Shown here: in pieces, positions 6,874 through 9,265 of the stretch
How the letters are laid out: every line of letters begins with the position of its first letter
Position numbering within the stretch: the stretch's first letter is position 1
Origin: Persephonella sp.
Lineage (GTDB): Bacteria; Aquificota; Aquificia; Aquificales; Hydrogenothermaceae
Direction of reading: 5' to 3'
DNA length: 9,265 nucleotides
Assembly: GCA_027081375.1 (NCBI GenBank)
Contig: JALWKR010000317.1
Span: 1-9,265 of the forward strand
Program-made: the position numbers and the translations under genes
Notes under the pieces: model-generated
What the model was told of the DNA's origin: nothing
Seen by the model: only the letters and a program-made list of their open reading frames with translations
The model's database searches: none

Positions 6874-7936
6874 GCTACTGCTAGATGATAGAAAGTATTT
6901 TACCTCATATAAAGAAAAGTTTATTCATTACTTGCTAGAAGAACTTCCTCAAAATTTAAAAGAAGACAGATATGTAACCAGCTTAGTAAATAAAATTTAC
7001 GATTTATCTTTTAATTTTGAGAATGAAAAAACAGTTTTAAATGAGCTCTATACAACTTTGTATAGATCTTTAGAAAAAAATATAAATATAAAACCTGCCC
7101 TTTCCAAAGCTTATCTTAAATTTCTAAAAGATTATATAGATCACATTATAGATACTAATAAAAATATTATCTATATAAAAGCCTTTATCACTGTAATAGA
7201 AGAATATGTACACACAATTGATAAAGCTCATCTTGACTATATAGAAAAACTAAAAAAAGAGATAGATGAGGTAAAAAACAAACAAAGACAGGAAGAAATA
7301 AAAACAATCCTTACATTACTTAGAAATTACAAGAAGCATAAACAAAAACTAGAGATTATTACCTACTACAAAGAACTTGCAATTATATGTAAAGGTTCAA
7401 TAAAGGATGTTTCAGTTCATACAATTACTCTAGACATCTCTACCTGCTTAAAAAAACCTTTTAGAAAGGATAAGTATGTGTATATGAAAATAGGTCATCC
7501 TTCTAAAGTATTGAAAGGAAAAATAAGGGAAATTAATCCTTTTGAGGGTATTCTTATTCTAGATGAGTTTCAACTAACAGATTTACCTCAGGAAAAGAGA
7601 AAATGTATAAGAGTTCGTTTAAATAAAAAACCAAAAACTATTATTAAGTATGGTGGCACTTTTATAGAAGGGATTATAGATGATATTTCTGTGAATGGTG
7701 TTGGATTATATATTGAAGATAAAAAGAATATTAATGTAGGAGATGAGATAGAACTTAAAATTCCTTTACCTAAAAATAACCTTATACTGAGAGGAAAAGT
7801 AGTTCATATTATTTCTAAAGGTCCTTTATCTAAGGTAGGAATTCAGTTTGAAAATCTTTCTCAAAAAGATGAAAGTATTTTAGGAGAGTTTATAACAGAT
7901 AAGCAGTTTGAAATTTTAAAAGAAATCAGAGAATAA
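6848..7936 (+). CDS. PilZ-domain c-di-GMP effector with helical N-terminus
   Basis: This 362-residue protein is a likely c-di-GMP receptor. The C-terminal PilZ domain (about 250-355) has both binding motifs: RKCIR (251-255, RxxxR) and DISVNG (279-284, [D/N]xSxxG). A beta-rich domain before it (about 170-248) resembles the YcgR-type N-terminal domain that packs on PilZ. Residues 1-165 are helical and highly charged, and appear distantly related to the N-terminal region of the upstream phosphodiesterase. No membrane segment is seen. ATG 6848 lies 26 bases inside the phosphodiesterase gene; GGAG (6828-6831) is too far upstream to be ideal, which points to translational coupling. It could control motility, pili or exopolysaccharide as YcgR-like proteins do, but no target gene is in the window. 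Confidence 0.9.
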   Translation: MKSLQEQYKLLLDDRKYFTSYKEKFIHYLLEELPQNLKEDRYVTSLVNKIYDLSFNFENEKTVLNELYTTLYRSLEKNINIKPALSKAYLKFLKDYIDHIIDTNKNIIYIKAFITVIEEYVHTIDKAHLDYIEKLKKEIDEVKNKQRQEEIKTILTLLRNYKKHKQKLEIITYYKELAIICKGSIKDVSVHTITLDISTCLKKPFRKDKYVYMKIGHPSKVLKGKIREINPFEGILILDEFQLTDLPQEKRKCIRVRLNKKPKTIIKYGGTFIEGIIDDISVNGVGLYIEDKKNINVGDEIELKIPLPKNNLILRGKVVHIISKGPLSKVGIQFENLSQKDESILGEFITDKQFEILKEIRE

Positions 7937-7959
7937 AAAGGGGGAGAAAACATCCCCCT
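7935..7959 (-). terminator. rho-independent terminator of the cbb3 oxidase operon
   Basis: AGGGGGA (7939-7945) and TCCCCCT (7953-7959) form a 7-base-pair stem with a 7-base loop. On the minus strand it is followed by a T-run (7938-7935), so it ends the oxidase operon just after the 75-residue gene. On the plus strand the hairpin follows the PilZ stop but has no T-run, so it may act less well in that direction. Confidence 0.75.
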
Positions 7960-7965
7960 ATATCT

Positions 7966-8193
7966 CTACTGGTTTCTTAAAAGCTCTCTCATCCAGATGT
8001 ATTTGTCTGCAGCTTCAGGTCCTTGTCCAAGAATTTGGAGCCATCCTAAGAAATCAGGTATCCAGTCAAAAACAATGTAAGCTACAGTAAATAGGATGTA
8101 TCCAATCCAGAATAACATCCACCATGTAGGAACAGCATCAGTCATATATGTAATCTTATCAACTGCTTTTGTATTTTCTAAGTGTGAAGCCAT
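7966..8193 (-). CDS. CcoP (FixP) N-terminal anchor-like protein, no cytochrome
   Basis: This 75-residue protein has one membrane segment (about 24-43). The pattern Val-Pro-Thr-Trp-Trp (21-25) followed by an aromatic-rich helix ending in Tyr-Ile-Val-Phe resembles the N-terminal anchor of CcoP (Pro-x-Trp-Trp then a transmembrane helix). CcoP normally continues into two c-type haem domains of about 200 residues; here the frame ends after residue 75 and no CxxCH is present. It is the last gene of the operon, in the place ccoP holds in ccoNOQP operons. Its ATG overlaps the previous stop as TAATG (8195-8191), with GGAGGT just upstream, so translation is coupled. It is probably an accessory subunit of the oxidase. 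A CcoQ-like role is the alternative. Confidence 0.7.
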   Translation of the reverse strand: MASHLENTKAVDKITYMTDAVPTWWMLFWIGYILFTVAYIVFDWIPDFLGWLQILGQGPEAADKYIWMRELLRNQ

Positions 8194-8489
8194 TAGTACT
8201 TACCTCCTTCTTTTTCTGCTTTTACAACTTTTTCTTCCATCTCTAAAAGTTCATATTTAGGCCCTTCTATGTCTTTGAAATCTCCTTTCATATAGGAGTA
8301 GATAAACAGTGCTAACCAACCAGTTAAACCTACAACATAAGCTATAACTTCAACAAGGAATCCTTTTAGTTCAGAACCTGCCATTCCAGCTTCAAGATAA
8401 GCAACAGTTCTAACTGCTATGATAGTTCCCACTACAAATAGAAAGATAAACAGTATTAGAAGGGCTACTGTTCTTTCAGTTATTTTCAT
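8193..8489 (-). CDS. two-helix cbb3 oxidase small subunit (CcoQ/CcoS-like)
   Basis: This 98-residue membrane protein has helices near 8-28 and 46-66 and a charged C-terminal tail. The junction after the second helix, Lys-Gly-Asp-Phe-Lys-Asp-Ile-Glu-Gly-Pro-Lys-Tyr (68-79), resembles the conserved tail of CcoS (SGQFDDLEGP type), the small cbb3 maturation factor. Its gene position, between the CcoO gene and the CcoP-like anchor, is that of ccoQ. CcoS and CcoQ normally have a single helix, so an extra N-terminal helix is present. Start ATG 8489 has a very good site, GGAGGTGA (8504-8497). A hairpin terminator lies directly upstream. I assign it to the oxidase by context and motif, not by a clear family match. 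Confidence 0.65.
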   Translation of the reverse strand: MKITERTVALLILFIFLFVVGTIIAVRTVAYLEAGMAGSELKGFLVEVIAYVVGLTGWLALFIYSYMKGDFKDIEGPKYELLEMEEKVVKAEKEGGKY

Positions 8490-8512
8490 TCAAACTTCAC
8501 CTCCATTTGAGG

Positions 8513-8535
8513 AAAAATGGGGCTTAAAGCCCCAT
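8513..8535 (-). terminator. intra-operon rho-independent terminator
   Basis: On the minus strand ATGGGGC (8535-8529), loop TTTAA and GCCCCAT (8523-8517) form a 7-base-pair, GC-rich stem directly followed by a T-run (8517-8513). It sits between the stop of the CcoO-cytochrome gene and the ribosome site of the 98-residue gene. It fits partial termination, or 3'-end protection after processing, lowering or separating expression of the two small subunits. Confidence 0.75.
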
Positions 8536-8540
8536 AGTTT

Positions 8541-9265
8541 TTATTTATGGCTGAGTATAAACTCAGCTAGTGCATCTCTTTCTTCATCAGAAAGAGCTTT
8601 TGTTGTTGAAAGTTGTGGTTGCATTACTGCAAATTTTGCAGGGTCTACAATCGCATCATGCTCACCTTTTAAGAAAGCAATAAGCTCATCTTTTTTACCT
8701 GCATAAGCTTCAGCTATTTTCTTGAGAGATGGTCCCACTGTATCAACTGCTGCTTGGTGACATGCAGTACATCCTTTAGATTGGAATATCTGCTGGCCAT
8801 TTGGTTTTCCCGCAGGAGCTGCCGCTTTTTCTTCCTGTGTCGCAGCTGCAACTTTTTCTTCCTTAGCTGGAGCTTTTTCTTCCTGAGCTGTTTCAGCTTC
8901 CGTTGCTCCAGGAGTAGCAGTTTCAACAGCCTTAGCTTCTATTCTAAAGTCTTTAGGAGGTTTTACTTCCCAGCTACCAAGCCACATTATATACGCAAGT
9001 AAAGATAAACCTCTTTCATTGGGAACAATGTTTCCATTCTTATCCTTTGTAAAGTACCAAGGATATCCAGGCATGTTTGAACCAGGAGAGGTGTAAAGAG
9101 GATTATAAAGGTGTGCTACCTGCCATCCTACATTGTGAACCGCTGCTTCCCTAATTAAGTCAGGACCGATTCTTTTTGTTCCCCAGAGAACAGGAGCTTG
9201 AAGTTCATTATTATACTCAGAAGGATAAGATACAGTGTTTGATACTCCAGGGATTCCAAATCTTA
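8541..9265 (-). CDS. ccoO: cbb3 oxidase CcoO fused to a monohaem cytochrome c, N-terminus outside window
   Basis: The frame is open to the window edge; 240 residues are visible. The first part (plus-strand 9263 to about 8970) matches the CcoO C-terminus: WGTKRIGPDL, then VAHLYNPLYTSPGSNMPGYPWYF-type residues including the Met-Pro-Gly-Tyr-Pro-Trp block (9074-9057), then LLAYIMWLG. CcoO is the membrane-anchored c-haem subunit that feeds electrons to CcoN; its own CxxCH lies upstream, outside the window. Where CcoO usually ends, an Ala/Glu/Lys/Pro-rich linker of about 50 residues follows (8960-8800), then a class I cytochrome c domain of about 85 residues with CTACH (8771-8757) and a Met in VMQPQL as likely sixth ligand. 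The ATG at 9074 is internal, not the start. The domain should lie in the periplasm. Small membrane subunit genes follow. Confidence 0.88.
   Translation of the reverse strand, partial: RFGIPGVSNTVSYPSEYNNELQAPVLWGTKRIGPDLIREAAVHNVGWQVAHLYNPLYTSPGSNMPGYPWYFTKDKNGNIVPNERGLSLLAYIMWLGSWEVKPPKDFRIEAKAVETATPGATEAETAQEEKAPAKEEKVAAATQEEKAAAPAGKPNGQQIFQSKGCTACHQAAVDTVGPSLKKIAEAYAGKKDELIAFLKGEHDAIVDPAKFAVMQPQLSTTKALSDEERDALAEFILSHK
8825..8884 (-). repeat. in-frame Glu-Glu-Lys repeat in the CcoO-cytochrome linker
   Basis: CTTTTTCTTCCT occurs three times on the plus strand (8825-8836, 8852-8863, 8873-8884), at steps of 27 and 21 bases. Both steps are multiples of three, so each copy encodes Glu-Glu-Lys within Ala/Pro-rich sequence. 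The repeats look like slippage- or duplication-driven growth of a flexible spacer. Confidence 0.7.

Noticed and set aside
8714..8926. Minus-strand ORF of 70 codons, Lys/Arg/Leu-rich.
   Set aside because: It is the shifted frame of the repetitive CcoO-cytochrome linker; the main frame carries CTACH and the cytochrome domain.
8419..9002. Two plus-strand ORFs opposite the oxidase genes.
   Set aside because: They are antisense to conserved cytochrome and small-subunit genes, with Ser/Phe-rich composition expected from the complement.
9072..9074. ATG as the start of a stand-alone 177-residue cytochrome gene.
   Set aside because: The frame stays open upstream to the window edge and encodes conserved CcoO sequence, so this Met is internal.

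Overview
The window looks like chromosomal DNA of an AT-rich, microaerophilic or respiring bacterium. AT-biased codons, Lys/Glu/Ile-rich proteins, tightly packed genes, strong GGAGG ribosome sites and a cbb3 (C-family) oxidase fit a thermophilic Aquificota-type organism such as a member of the Hydrogenothermaceae. That placement is inferred from style and not proven. No rRNA, tRNA, CRISPR array or insertion sequence was seen.

Layout. (1) Bases 1-2197, minus strand: a P-type ATPase of the plasma-membrane H+-ATPase class (P3A), cut off at its C-terminal end by the window edge. (2) Bases 2198-2341: a divergent promoter region, including a possible 12-codon upstream ORF that overlaps the ATPase start. 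(3) Bases 2342-3415, plus strand: an unrecognised 357-residue protein made of two copies of a helical unit plus a C-terminal domain. (4) Bases 3416-3480: a compact convergent terminator zone. (5) Bases 3472-3672, minus strand: a single-cluster 4Fe-4S ferredoxin. (6) Bases 3673-3751: a divergent promoter region with a perfect 18-bp palindrome. (7) Bases 3752-7936, plus strand: a probable three-gene operon. It holds an M24-family Xaa-Pro peptidase, a 673-residue c-di-GMP phosphodiesterase (sensor region with a CZB-like zinc motif, dead GGDEF, intact EAL) and a PilZ protein whose start lies inside the phosphodiesterase gene. (8) Bases 7966-9265, minus strand: the distal end of a cbb3 oxidase operon.

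How the genes work together. The phosphodiesterase and the PilZ protein look like one c-di-GMP circuit: an enzyme that lowers the messenger and an effector that binds it. Their genes overlap by 26 bases and their N-terminal helical regions appear related. The oxidase operon is unusual. The CcoO cytochrome subunit carries an extra C-terminal monohaem cytochrome c domain on an Ala/Glu/Lys-rich linker. The gene in the usual ccoP position encodes only a 75-residue protein resembling the membrane anchor of CcoP. Together these suggest that CcoP has been split and its cytochrome moved onto CcoO. A rho-independent terminator lies inside this operon, just before the two small membrane subunits.
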